Assembly (NCBI GenBank): GCA_000403335.2
Contig: KE159628.1
Coordinates: forward strand, 940,315-1,004,314
Length of the DNA stretch: 64,000 nucleotides
From: Lachnospiraceae bacterium MD335
GTDB lineage: Bacteria > Bacillota > Clostridia > Lachnospirales > Lachnospiraceae
Direction of reading: 5' to 3'
Shown: positions 41,677-50,703 of the stretch, one piece after another
How the letters are laid out: each line of letters opens with the position of its first letter
Position numbering within the stretch: position 1 is the first letter of the stretch
Made by a program: the position numbers and the translations under genes
The notes under the pieces: generated by a model
The model's input: the letters and a program-made list of their open reading frames with translations, nothing else
Databases searched by the model: none
What the model was told of the DNA's origin: nothing

Positions 41677-44076
41677 CTATTTAAAATCTACAATTGTAAC
41701 ACCTGCATCGCCCTCTCCGTATTCTCCCAAATGAAAAGATTTCACATAGGAAACGCGCTTTAAATGCTGCGAAACAGCCTGCCGGAGTGCGCCTGTGCCT
41801 TTACCGTGAACAATGCGGACGCTGGGCGCGTGGGATAAATATGCATCGTCGAGATACTTGTCAAGCTCCGCAATTGCTTCGTCAACCGTCTTGCCCAATA
41901 GATTGATTTCCGGTGAGAGCGTGGCGGCTTTTGACATGGAAATGCGGTTGGAACCGGAACCGGAGTTCATACCGCCGTAGCGTTTCTTATAGCTTGCGAT
42001 GCCGGACATGGTTTCTTCCTGCGCAAGTACCAAATCCTTAATATTTACCTTGGAGCGTATAATGCCGCACTGTACAAATAAATCGCCTTTTGCGTCCGGC
42101 AGTGTCGAGACGGTGCCTTTGAGTCCCATTGTCACGACTTTTACGAAATCGCCCAACTTTAACTGACTTGGTTTTAGAAGCTTATGTGTAGGCTTTGCGT
42201 CTGTAATGCTCAATTTGTTATTTTTTTCACTAATTTTATCCCGTACTTTTGTGCGCGCTTTTTCTAAATCTTTTATGGAAGTTTGGCTGTTTGCTTTTTG
42301 GAAATTTCGGATGGTTTCATCCGCAACATCCTTTGCGTCCTGAAGAATTCTTCTCGCTTCTTCGTTTGCCTCGCGTAAAATCTTGTCCTTTTGTGTGTCC
42401 AGCCGTTCCTGTTTTTGTTCCAGCCGCTGCTTGAGGGAAGCGATTTCCGTTTTATAGCTTTGGATTTCGCTGCGTTCTTTTTCGATTGTGCGGCGGCTAT
42501 CCTCAAGATTGGCTAGTAAATCTTCAAAGCTTTCCTCTTCCTCGCTGATATGTTCCTTTGCGGATGCGATAATTTCATCAGAAAGTCCAAGCTTTGAAGA
42601 AATTGCAAATGCGTTGCTTTTGCCGGCGATTCCGATTAAAAGCCGGTAGGTAGGGCGAAGCGTTTCCACATCAAACTCACAGCAGGCATTTTCGACATAA
42701 GGTGTTGTGAGTGCAAAAACTTTTAGTTCACTGTAATGTGTGGTTGCCATTGTACGGATGCCTCTGCCATGCAGATGCTTTAAAATTGCAATTGCAAGCG
42801 CTGCGCCTTCTGTGGGATCGGTGCCTGCGCCAAGCTCGTCGAAGATACACAGAGAATGTTCGTCGGCACTGTCTAATATGGAAATGGTATTTGTCATGTG
42901 CGCCGAAAATGTAGAGAGGTTCTGTTCAATGCTTTGTTCATCGCCAATATCTGCATATACCTCCGTAAATACACCAAGCTCCGAACGATCAAGTGCGGGA
43001 ATGTGCAGCCCGGATTGTCCCATCAGTGTAAAAAGTCCGACTGTTTTTAGAGAGACGGTTTTTCCTCCGGTGTTTGGCCCGGTTACAATTAAAAGATCAA
43101 AGTCTGCCCCCAAATGGACATCAATCGGAACGACTGTTTTTTTGTTCAATAACGGATGTCTTCCTTTGCGAATATTAATGTATCGCTTGTTATTAAATAA
43201 CGGTCGTGATGCATTCATATCAATTGCAAGTGCTGCACGAGCAAAAATAAAGTCCAAAATCGTCAAAAGACGATAATTATTTGCAAGCTCCACGGTAAAA
43301 TCACTTGCATTTGCGCTTAATTCTGCAAGAATTCTTTCAATTTCATCTTGCTCCTGCATTGCAAGCTCTTTGAGCTGATTATTTAAATTTACAATAACAG
43401 CCGGTTCGATAAACAGTGTGGAACCGGTTGCAGACTGATCGTGAATCATACCAGGAACGTTTCCTTTGTGCTCTGATTTCACCGGAATACAGTAGCGGTT
43501 GTTGCGCATGGTGATAACGGCGTCCTGAAGATATGTGCGGTAACTTCCGTTTACCATGTTGGTGAGCTGACTGTGGATTTTATCATTGGTAAGACTAATG
43601 CTGCGCCGGATATGCTTTAGTGCGGCGCTTGCATCGTCGGCAATTTCCTCCTCAGATAAAATACAGCGGTTAATTTCATTTTGTAATGGTGTTAATGGCT
43701 CAAGGTTTGCAAAAAAACGCTGAAGACTGTCCTCAATTTCGTCATCGCGTTCCGTGCGCGAAAATGCTTTTGCCCTTGCGGCACAGGCAAGGGATGCGGC
43801 AATTTTCAGCAGTTCGGCGGCGGAAAGCGCGCTGCCGATTTCCAACGCCTTAATGCTGTAGCTGATGTCCGTGTTTCCGCTAAAGTTTGCGCGGTCGCCT
43901 TTGACTAAGCGTGAGAATGCGTCGGCAGTCTGCCGCTGCGCTTCTTCGATTTTCTCAAGGTCCGTCATGGGCTTTAGGACATGGCAAAGCTCCTTGCCGG
44001 GGGCGGAGGTGGCTTTGTCTGTCAGAAGATTTATAATTTTATGATATTCGAGTATTCGTAATGCTTTTTCGTTCAT
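41677..44076 (-). CDS. mutS2: Endonuclease MutS2 / ribosome rescue factor
   Basis: 799 aa, normal for MutS2. The MutS-type ATPase core shows Walker A VTGPNTGGKTVSLKTVGLF, then DIGDEQSIEQNLSTFSAHM and FDELGAGTDPTEGAALAIAIL. A long coiled coil follows (about 515-620), and the C-terminal Smr nuclease domain is at about 725-799 (INLLGKTVDEAIAELDKYLDDA, RIVHGKGTGALRQAVSQHL). The family is linked to control of recombination and, in B. subtilis, splitting of collided ribosomes. It precedes the response regulator gene by 15 bp. Confidence 0.96.
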   Translation of the reverse strand: MNEKALRILEYHKIINLLTDKATSAPGKELCHVLKPMTDLEKIEEAQRQTADAFSRLVKGDRANFSGNTDISYSIKALEIGSALSAAELLKIAASLACAARAKAFSRTERDDEIEDSLQRFFANLEPLTPLQNEINRCILSEEEIADDASAALKHIRRSISLTNDKIHSQLTNMVNGSYRTYLQDAVITMRNNRYCIPVKSEHKGNVPGMIHDQSATGSTLFIEPAVIVNLNNQLKELAMQEQDEIERILAELSANASDFTVELANNYRLLTILDFIFARAALAIDMNASRPLFNNKRYINIRKGRHPLLNKKTVVPIDVHLGADFDLLIVTGPNTGGKTVSLKTVGLFTLMGQSGLHIPALDRSELGVFTEVYADIGDEQSIEQNLSTFSAHMTNTISILDSADEHSLCIFDELGAGTDPTEGAALAIAILKHLHGRGIRTMATTHYSELKVFALTTPYVENACCEFDVETLRPTYRLLIGIAGKSNAFAISSKLGLSDEIIASAKEHISEEEESFEDLLANLEDSRRTIEKERSEIQSYKTEIASLKQRLEQKQERLDTQKDKILREANEEARRILQDAKDVADETIRNFQKANSQTSIKDLEKARTKVRDKISEKNNKLSITDAKPTHKLLKPSQLKLGDFVKVVTMGLKGTVSTLPDAKGDLFVQCGIIRSKVNIKDLVLAQEETMSGIASYKKRYGGMNSGSGSNRISMSKAATLSPEINLLGKTVDEAIAELDKYLDDAYLSHAPSVRIVHGKGTGALRQAVSQHLKRVSYVKSFHLGEYGEGDAGVTIVDFK

Positions 44077-44150
44077 GTTTTGTCATTCCTTTCCAAGCGC
44101 AAGTGTTCTCATTGTTTTCATTATTGATATTTAGTTTATCATAAAAAGTA

Positions 44151-46211
44151 TTATACATCAAATAAACCCCAAAGTTCTTTCATATGATAATACCATACCG
44201 GGCGGTAGGCGTCATAATCGCCCGAAACATAAAGCGAGAAGACGGATAAAATCAAGTACAGACATGTGATGCAGCATAGCAGTGCGAGCGTACGGCACCA
44301 TACTGTTTGGGGAATGCTGCATATAAGCGTATTGCTTTGACTGTAATATTCGTCAATAAACGTAAATAGTATCATGTACGCTGCAAGATAAAACATAAGG
44401 GTAAAATCCGCAGTATATCTTGTTAAAAGTCCTCCCATCTGCACGTCTGCACAGACAATTAAAATTGCGCCGATCAGATTAAAGCAGATAAAAAGATAAA
44501 CTTTTTTTTCTCTAAATTTTGCGCGGTATTTGTAAAAAAGAAGGCAGGGCAGTAAAATCAGGTTTGTTGCAAAAATTCCGCCGATACCGGATTCATAAAT
44601 TGTTTTTCCCTGATATGCAGTATGGAACGACGTTGTGCCAATATATGGGAACTCAATATTGACAGATGGCGGTTGGAATAAATAATACCATAAACCGGAA
44701 ACCCATCGCGCAATATGAAATCCGCGTTTCGTCATATCATTAGTTGTCAGGTTATAAGTGGAACCGAAATCAAATGGTGAGCCAAACCGGGCGGCATTGT
44801 ACCACATAAGAAAAACAGCTGTTATTATATAGGGGAGGCAAAAAAGTATTAAAACCAATAAATGTTTGCTGACATTCTCTTTTGCTTTTCGTTCCCGGAA
44901 TATTTTTTTCCCTTGTCCGGCAAAAATTGGCAGCGCAAGAAAGCTGGCAATTAAAAGCTGTGGACGGCATCCTGCGACCAGCGCCATACAGAGTGAGCCT
45001 GCCGCAACTTTCCACATTTTGGGAAAGCTTGCATCTGATAAACTGCTTATCCATAAATACAAACCCCATACAGTAAATGTAAGTCCTGCCATAATCGCCA
45101 TATTATATATACAGACCCGTTTGGCAAAGATCAGTGTGCCGATTCCCAGCATAAATGTAATTTGAAGCAGATAATATAATTTTAAAGGTATTTTTTGGCA
45201 GTATTTGCATACCAAAGCATCTGTCAGTTTGAACGCTCCGGCAATAAGCCCGATTAAAAAAATCAGATAAGGAACAATATGCGGAAGATCTGAACCCGTA
45301 AGCAGATAATAGGGCAGATACGTTAAAATAACGGGGATAACGCCGAAGTAGACATATATTTTACCGTTAAAATAGGCATAATCCCATTTATATCCGCCAA
45401 CGCCTAATGCAGTTCGCTCCGATTTGTCATATGGATTTTCCGCTGTCAAAAGCCGTTCATCCGCATTTTCAACTACGCTCACCATGCCATTGGCAAGAGA
45501 ATGGGTTAGCTCTGTGTATTTATCCATGGTTGCAAGCCCGCTACGGTCGTTTCCAATTAAAGTTAACGGTACAATCAGAACGATGCATATAAGAAAAATA
45601 GCAAATGTTATTAATCTGCGCTTTTTTGCGTTTTGCTGATAGTGTGTTTCATAGGGCTGGAAAAATAATGTTTGAATTAGCAAATAAAGCAAATACATAA
45701 CCAAAACACGTTCTACAGAAAAGAATAATGGCACTGGTTGGTTTAAAATAATAGTCTTAATGGTAATCGTTGTTCCTTTTTCACGTGGAAAGGTTATCTT
45801 TAAGGATTTCAAATTTCCATAGGGATAGACGGATATATAATTACATTTATCCAGCAAGGAAGAGATTACTCTGTTATCTACGCCATAATATTCTTGATTT
45901 CCTTCGTCAATCATATTTAACCGGAGCGTCAGGACATTTCGCTCTGTTTCTTTGTATGTTTCGACATTCAGGTATATATTTTTCACTTTTTGATCAATAT
46001 CCCTAATTTCCAAATAAGAATTGTCACCAATTTGGTAATCCGTGCCTGTTTCCAAAAGCTGTCCTGTTTCCGTATAAATTTTATCAACGCGAATCGGATT
46101 GTATTCTGATGTAAGCCAAAAAGAATGATTCCATACGAAAACCTCGAGTACTAATATGATAAATGCGGCAATTGCAGCTCGTTTCCAATTTGTTCTCTTT
46201 TGTTTCTTCAT
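44151..46211 (-). CDS. Polytopic membrane protein, GT-C glycosyltransferase-like
   Basis: 686 aa. One N-terminal membrane helix, an outside domain of about 140 residues (VDKIYTETGQLLETGTDYQIGDNSYLEIRDIDQ), then about ten further helices. WDYAYFNGKIYVYFGVIPVILTYLPYYLL is typical of large GT-C-like membrane proteins that use lipid-linked sugars, but no definite catalytic motif can be assigned. The N-terminal outside domain distinguishes it from ArnT/PMT proteins. Function uncertain; an envelope glycan role is inferred. A two-hairpin leader precedes it. Confidence 0.65.
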   Translation of the reverse strand: MKKQKRTNWKRAAIAAFIILVLEVFVWNHSFWLTSEYNPIRVDKIYTETGQLLETGTDYQIGDNSYLEIRDIDQKVKNIYLNVETYKETERNVLTLRLNMIDEGNQEYYGVDNRVISSLLDKCNYISVYPYGNLKSLKITFPREKGTTITIKTIILNQPVPLFFSVERVLVMYLLYLLIQTLFFQPYETHYQQNAKKRRLITFAIFLICIVLIVPLTLIGNDRSGLATMDKYTELTHSLANGMVSVVENADERLLTAENPYDKSERTALGVGGYKWDYAYFNGKIYVYFGVIPVILTYLPYYLLTGSDLPHIVPYLIFLIGLIAGAFKLTDALVCKYCQKIPLKLYYLLQITFMLGIGTLIFAKRVCIYNMAIMAGLTFTVWGLYLWISSLSDASFPKMWKVAAGSLCMALVAGCRPQLLIASFLALPIFAGQGKKIFRERKAKENVSKHLLVLILFCLPYIITAVFLMWYNAARFGSPFDFGSTYNLTTNDMTKRGFHIARWVSGLWYYLFQPPSVNIEFPYIGTTSFHTAYQGKTIYESGIGGIFATNLILLPCLLFYKYRAKFREKKVYLFICFNLIGAILIVCADVQMGGLLTRYTADFTLMFYLAAYMILFTFIDEYYSQSNTLICSIPQTVWCRTLALLCCITCLYLILSVFSLYVSGDYDAYRPVWYYHMKELWGLFDV

Positions 46212-46233
46212 TTATATCCCCCATGCTTGTCAA

Positions 46234-46290
46234 GGTATGCGAAATTGGGCTAAAGCACAATATTTGCAAAACGAACAAGTTCGTTTGTGA
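46234..46290 (-). repeat. Two-hairpin leader element, copy at the GT-C-like gene
   Basis: In gene orientation, AAACGAAC-TT-GTTCGTTT (46286-46269), then GCAAATATTGTGCTTTAGCC (46267-46248) continuing to a weak closing arm CAATTTCGC and CATACC. The GTGCTTTA apex and flanking bases match the kinase-gene copy at 40906-40964. Confidence 0.6.
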
Positions 46291-46409
46291 AAAATTCATT
46301 TTCATCCTAATTTCAGCTCTCTTCGTTCAAAAATGCATAATAAGTTTCCTGTTTTTTATAGAAATTATAACGGATAATGCATCGAAGCGCAACTCTCTAT
46401 ATGAAACCA

Positions 46410-46438
46410 TTGACCGCGATAGGGCTATCGGATATACT
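46410..46438 (+). promoter_or_regulatory. Sigma-A promoter of the HtrA-like gene
   Basis: TTGACC (46410-46415), 17 bp, TATACT (46433-46438), 48 bp before the start codon. Confidence 0.65.
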
Positions 46439-46485
46439 AGAAGTTAAGCAAAAAGAAAGGACACCGAATAAAGGGGCAGAATGGA

Positions 46486-47922
46486 ATGACAGAGAATGAA
46501 AAAAATGAAGAAATAAAAAACCATGATACGGCGAGCGATTTTGACTTTTTGCAGGAAAAGATAAAGGAACGCCCTATAAATAAGAAGAAACTCCTAAAAA
46601 AGACGATTATAACGGCAATGATGGCAGTGCTTTTCGGACTGCTTGCGTGCCTGTCATTTTTGTTGTTGGAGCCGGTGCTCAATAACTGGCTCTATCCCGA
46701 AGAGGCGCCGGAGGTTGTAACCTTCCCGCCGGAACAGGAAGAGATGCTGCCGGAGGATATGCTTACAGAAGGCGGTTCAACGCAGCCTTCGCAGACCGTA
46801 TCGGAGAGTGAAGAAATGCAGAGTACACAACAGCCTTCGCAGGAAGATATGCCGACACAGACCATATCGGTTTCTGATATAAACAATATGCCGGAAAGCG
46901 GGACGCATGAGGCTGAGAGTATGTTAGGGGACGAAACGCAGGAGCTTACTTTAAAGCCGTATCAGACACAATATGAAGAACTGTACCAAACGTATAAAGA
47001 TATTTCTTCCAGTATGGTGACAGTGACAGCGGTTCATTCCGATGTGGACTGGTTCAACAACACCTATCAAAGTGAAGGAACGACTGCCGGCGTGATTATC
47101 GCGAACAATAATCGCGAGCTTTTGATTTTGGCAAGGAAATCACCGCTTGGCGTTGCGGAAAGCATACGGGTAACGTTCTGTAACGGAGTAAACGCGGATG
47201 CAGAGATAAAAAAGTATGATAAAAATACGGATTTGGCGGTATTTGCAGTGGATTTGAAATATGTAGGCAGCGCAACGCTTGATTATGTGTCAGTTGCGGT
47301 ACTTGGCAGTTCGGCGCCATCAGGAATTGTAGGTAAACCTGTAATTGCCATCGGGAATTTGTTTGGATACAAAGATAACGTATGTTATGGAATTATCACA
47401 TCAAAAGGGAATAATGTGGAGCTTGCCGACAATGAATATAAGCTGATTACGACGGATATTTACGCAAGTGAAAATCCAAGCGGCATCCTTGTCAGTCTTG
47501 AGGGCGAAGTAATCGGGATGATTGACAATAGCTATAACAATTCTGATACAAAAAATCTGCTTTCGGCAGTAGGGATTACAGAACTGAAAGGTATGATAAC
47601 AAAGCTTTCAAACGGTGAAGACATTCCTTATCTTGGCATATATACGCAGGACATCACGTCGCAGGTAAAAATTGAGATGGGACTTCCACAAGGCGCATAT
47701 ATATTTGACATTGATATGGATTCCCCTGCCATGCTGAACGGAATGCAGAAAGGGGATATTATTGTGCAGGTAGGGGCACAGGAAATCCGCAGTCCTTCCG
47801 ACTATATGAATGCCTTGCGTGCCGCCGTGATTGACCGGAATCTCAAAATTATCGTGCAGCGGGCAAGCGGCGATTCCTATGAGGAGATGACATTTACGGT
47901 GCAGCCTGTGCATAGAGATTAG
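46486..47922 (+). CDS. HtrA/DegP-like membrane protein with a degenerate catalytic triad and PDZ domain
   Basis: 478 aa. Cytoplasmic tail (1-40), one transmembrane helix (about 42-65), a Ser/Thr/Gln/Glu-rich linker, a trypsin-like domain (about 165-365) and a PDZ domain (about 380-475, YLGIYTQDITSQVKIEMGLPQGAYIFDIDMDSPA). The fold is clear, but the catalytic residues are not. The segment that should carry the histidine reads NRELLILARKSPL. NTDLAVFAVDL keeps the aspartate. The serine loop GNSGGP is replaced by SENPSGILVSLEGEVIG. It is probably a binding-only pseudoprotease. Ribosome site AAGGGG. Confidence 0.82.
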   Translation: MTENEKNEEIKNHDTASDFDFLQEKIKERPINKKKLLKKTIITAMMAVLFGLLACLSFLLLEPVLNNWLYPEEAPEVVTFPPEQEEMLPEDMLTEGGSTQPSQTVSESEEMQSTQQPSQEDMPTQTISVSDINNMPESGTHEAESMLGDETQELTLKPYQTQYEELYQTYKDISSSMVTVTAVHSDVDWFNNTYQSEGTTAGVIIANNNRELLILARKSPLGVAESIRVTFCNGVNADAEIKKYDKNTDLAVFAVDLKYVGSATLDYVSVAVLGSSAPSGIVGKPVIAIGNLFGYKDNVCYGIITSKGNNVELADNEYKLITTDIYASENPSGILVSLEGEVIGMIDNSYNNSDTKNLLSAVGITELKGMITKLSNGEDIPYLGIYTQDITSQVKIEMGLPQGAYIFDIDMDSPAMLNGMQKGDIIVQVGAQEIRSPSDYMNALRAAVIDRNLKIIVQRASGDSYEEMTFTVQPVHRD

Positions 47923-48018
47923 TATAAAACTGAAAACCCCAATATTCTGACTGGATATGCCTGCTAAAGCGGGCAGATGGGAATTAGACGAAAAAGGGAT
48001 TAAGAATGGAGGATAAAA

Positions 48019-48963
48019 ATGAAGTATATTAAAGATTATAAGGACGGAGACAGAGTGTTTGACATTTATTTTTGCAAATTCAAAAGCTCTGCGGTGACAA
48101 AGAACGGAAAGAGCTATGACAATGTGATAATCCAGGATAAGACAGGAACACTCGATGCGAAAATATGGGACCCGAATAATGCGGGAATTGCCGATTTTGA
48201 CGCGATGGACTATATTGAAGTCTATGGTGAGGTCACAAGCTTTAACGGAGCGCTTCAAGTGAACGTAAAGCGTGTGCGCAAGTGTGCGGAGGGCGAATAT
48301 GACGAGCAGGAATATATGCCTGTCAGCAAAAAAAATCTGGATGAAATGTATGCACAGCTGCTGCAGCTTATTGCTAGTGTGAAAAATACATATCTGAATA
48401 CATTGCTTCGGCGTTTTTTTGTCGACGACAAGGTCTTTGCAGAACGATTTAAGAAAGCTTCGGCGGCAAAATCCGTGCATCACGGTTTTATCGGCGGACT
48501 TTTGGAGCACACGCTTGGAGTTGCGAAATTATGCGATTATTATTGTACCGCCTATCCTGTTCTAAAGCGGGATTTGCTGCTGACTGCCGCGATTTGCCAT
48601 GATATAGGAAAAGTGCGGGAGATTAGCGCATTTCCAACGAACGACTATACCGACGAAGGGCAGTTTTTAGGACATATTGTTATTGGCTCCGAAATGATAG
48701 GAGGAAAGATTCGTGAGATTGCCGGGTTTCCGCCCCTGTTAGAAATGGAGCTCAAGCACTGCATTCTTTCACATCACGGCGAATATGAGTTTGGCTCTCC
48801 GAAAAAGCCTGCAATTATAGAAGCCGTCGCACTGACTTATGCAGATAACACAGATGCAAAAATGGAGACCTTTACAGAACTGCTTGCCGCCACACAGGAA
48901 ACGGGATGGCTTGGATTTAACAGGCTGTTTGAGTCAAATCTCAGAAATAGCAGTATAGATTAG
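48019..48963 (+). CDS. yhaM: 3'-5' exoribonuclease YhaM family (OB-fold plus HD domain)
   Basis: 314 aa, the YhaM/CBF1 length. The N-terminal OB-fold (SYDNVIIQDKTGTLDAKIWDPNN, YIEVYGEVTSFNGALQVNVKRV) binds nucleic acid. The HD domain has HHGFIGGLLEHTLGVAKLCDYY, AAICHDIGKVREIS (HD metal site) and LSHHGEYEFGSPKKP. It degrades RNA (and DNA) from the 3' end with manganese. Ribosome site GGAGG. It lies 33 bp before the rlmD gene. Confidence 0.93.
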   Translation: MKYIKDYKDGDRVFDIYFCKFKSSAVTKNGKSYDNVIIQDKTGTLDAKIWDPNNAGIADFDAMDYIEVYGEVTSFNGALQVNVKRVRKCAEGEYDEQEYMPVSKKNLDEMYAQLLQLIASVKNTYLNTLLRRFFVDDKVFAERFKKASAAKSVHHGFIGGLLEHTLGVAKLCDYYCTAYPVLKRDLLLTAAICHDIGKVREISAFPTNDYTDEGQFLGHIVIGSEMIGGKIREIAGFPPLLEMELKHCILSHHGEYEFGSPKKPAIIEAVALTYADNTDAKMETFTELLAATQETGWLGFNRLFESNLRNSSID

Positions 48964-48995
48964 GATATTGTATTGTTAGCAGTAGGGAGGGCAAC

Positions 48996-50387
48996 GTGGA
49001 GTATAAAAAAGATGATTTAATAACATTGGTTATTGGAGATATGGGAATAGATGGTGAAGGAATTGGTAAAATCGATGGCTTCACCTTTTTTGTCAAAGAT
49101 GCGGTTATTGGCGATGAAATTGAGGCGAAAGTTTTAAAGGTAAAAAAGGGGTATGCATATGCAAGAATGACTAATTTAATAACACCCTCAATGGAACGAA
49201 CGGAACCCAAATGTCGTTATCATAAACAGTGCGGCGGGTGTCAGATACAAGCATTAAAATATGAAAGACAGATGTTATTTAAGACGGAAAAGGTAAAAAA
49301 TAACATGCAGCGCATAGGTGGATTTTCGCGGGCGCTGTTAGACAAAATAATGGAACCGATTGTTGGAATGAATACATTTGGACAAACACCATATTATTAT
49401 CGCAACAAGGCACAATTTCCAATAGGAGCGGATAAATACGGTGAAATTATTACGGGGTTTTACGCTGGGAGAACGCATGTTATCATACCTAATACGGACT
49501 GTGCACTTGGCATTGCAGAGAATAAAATTATACTTGAGGCTGTTATCAAATATATGAAGGAAAATAAAATAACGCCATATAATGAAAAGACAGGTAAAGG
49601 GCTTGTGAGGCATGTATTGGTTCGGAAAGGGTTTGCCACCGGAGAAATAATGACATGTGTTATTGTAAATGGAGACAGGCTTCCGCATCAGGAAAAGCTG
49701 ATTGAAGCTTTGGCGGAAATCGAAGGGATGACAAGTGTTTTTCTAAATAGTAATAGAGCTAAAACGAATGTTATTTTAGGGGATGACTGTCGCCTGATTT
49801 GGGGTAAAAATACGATAACAGATATTATTGGTGGAATTCGATTTATGATTTCACCATTATCGTTTTATCAGGTCAACCCGGTGCAGACAGAAAGGCTTTA
49901 TGGTTTGGCATTAGAGTATGCAGGTCTTACAGGAAATGAGGTTGTTTGCGATTTATATTGCGGAATTGGAACGATAAGTCTTTTTATGTCAAAAAAGGCG
50001 AAGAGGGTCTACGGAGTCGAAATCGTTGAGCAGGCAATAGAAGATGCAAGGAAAAATGCAGTGCGCAATCAGATTGATAACGCGGAATTTTATGCAGGGA
50101 AGGCGGAGGAAGTTCTTCCAAGGCTGTATGAAGAGAAGGGGCTTAAAGCTGATGTTATTTGCGTTGACCCTCCCCGAAAGGGCTGCGACGAGGAATGCCT
50201 TGCCACAATGATAAAAATGGCGCCAGAAAGGATTGTATATGTAAGCTGCGACAGCGCTACGCTTGCGCGGGATTTAAAATATTTGTGTGCGAATGGCTAC
50301 CGTTTGGAACGCATTCGCCCTGTTGATATGTTTCCGCATACGGTGCATGTGGAAGTCGCATGTTGTCTACAAAGGAAGGATTCGTAG
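48996..50387 (+). CDS. rlmD: 23S rRNA (uracil-C5)-methyltransferase, RlmD/RlmCD type
   Basis: 463 aa starting at GTG 48996, 8 nt after GGGAGG. The TRAM domain comes first (LVIGDMGIDGEGIGKIDGFTFFVKDAVIGDE), then the [4Fe-4S] cysteines (CRYHKQCGGCQIQ), the SAM-binding CDLYCGIGTISLFMSKKAKRVYGVEI, the VDPPRKGC catalytic region and VYVSCDSATLARDL. It methylates U1939 and/or U747 in Firmicutes. It is more AT-rich than the preceding genes. The 3' end of this gene is a known integration site for conjugative elements in Firmicutes, and accessory genes start right after it. Confidence 0.93.
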   Translation: MEYKKDDLITLVIGDMGIDGEGIGKIDGFTFFVKDAVIGDEIEAKVLKVKKGYAYARMTNLITPSMERTEPKCRYHKQCGGCQIQALKYERQMLFKTEKVKNNMQRIGGFSRALLDKIMEPIVGMNTFGQTPYYYRNKAQFPIGADKYGEIITGFYAGRTHVIIPNTDCALGIAENKIILEAVIKYMKENKITPYNEKTGKGLVRHVLVRKGFATGEIMTCVIVNGDRLPHQEKLIEALAEIEGMTSVFLNSNRAKTNVILGDDCRLIWGKNTITDIIGGIRFMISPLSFYQVNPVQTERLYGLALEYAGLTGNEVVCDLYCGIGTISLFMSKKAKRVYGVEIVEQAIEDARKNAVRNQIDNAEFYAGKAEEVLPRLYEEKGLKADVICVDPPRKGCDEECLATMIKMAPERIVYVSCDSATLARDLKYLCANGYRLERIRPVDMFPHTVHVEVACCLQRKDS

Positions 50388-50703
50388 AAGTCCTTGAGTT
50401 TACGCACTTTGCGAGGATTTTTAAGTTTAACCGAACACCTAAAATCGGAAAGAAAAAAGAGATTTCTCACGAGATTAAAGTGTCCGTAGTTATGGAACTC
50501 GTATGAGTGGACACAAAAATGTATCGTTCACAAACTCAATCATTACAGAAAAATCTTATCAACAACTGAATAATAGGTAAGTCGAACGACCGCTTGTTTT
50601 CTATATTTTTGTGGTATGGAGCAGGCGGTCTTTTTTGATTTTAGAACTGCCAGCATTCATCAGACACCTTGATAATCAAATTAAAAAGTAGGAGGACAAA
50701 CAG
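50388..50703. other. Boundary region between chromosomal rlmD and the accessory island
   Basis: 316 bp without a recognisable gene. A 41-codon open stretch (EVLEFTHFARIFKFNRTPKI...VVMELV, 50389-50507) lacks a start and may be a displaced or decayed coding end. A terminator lies at 50588-50636 and a ribosome site AGGAGG at 50690. No inverted repeat pair marking an element end was found by eye. Confidence 0.5.
50588..50636 (+). terminator. Intrinsic terminator before the ParB gene
   Basis: GACCGCTTG (50588-50596) pairs with CAGGCGGTC (50622-50630) with G-T pairs extending the stem; TTTTTT follows. Confidence 0.75.

Noticed and set aside
42740..43276. 178-codon plus-strand frame inside mutS2
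   Set aside because: It lies wholly within the conserved MutS2 ATPase region of the opposite strand and has no ribosome site.
50389..50507. A gene of 41 codons after rlmD
   Set aside because: No start codon or ribosome site; at most a decayed end, noted with the boundary region.
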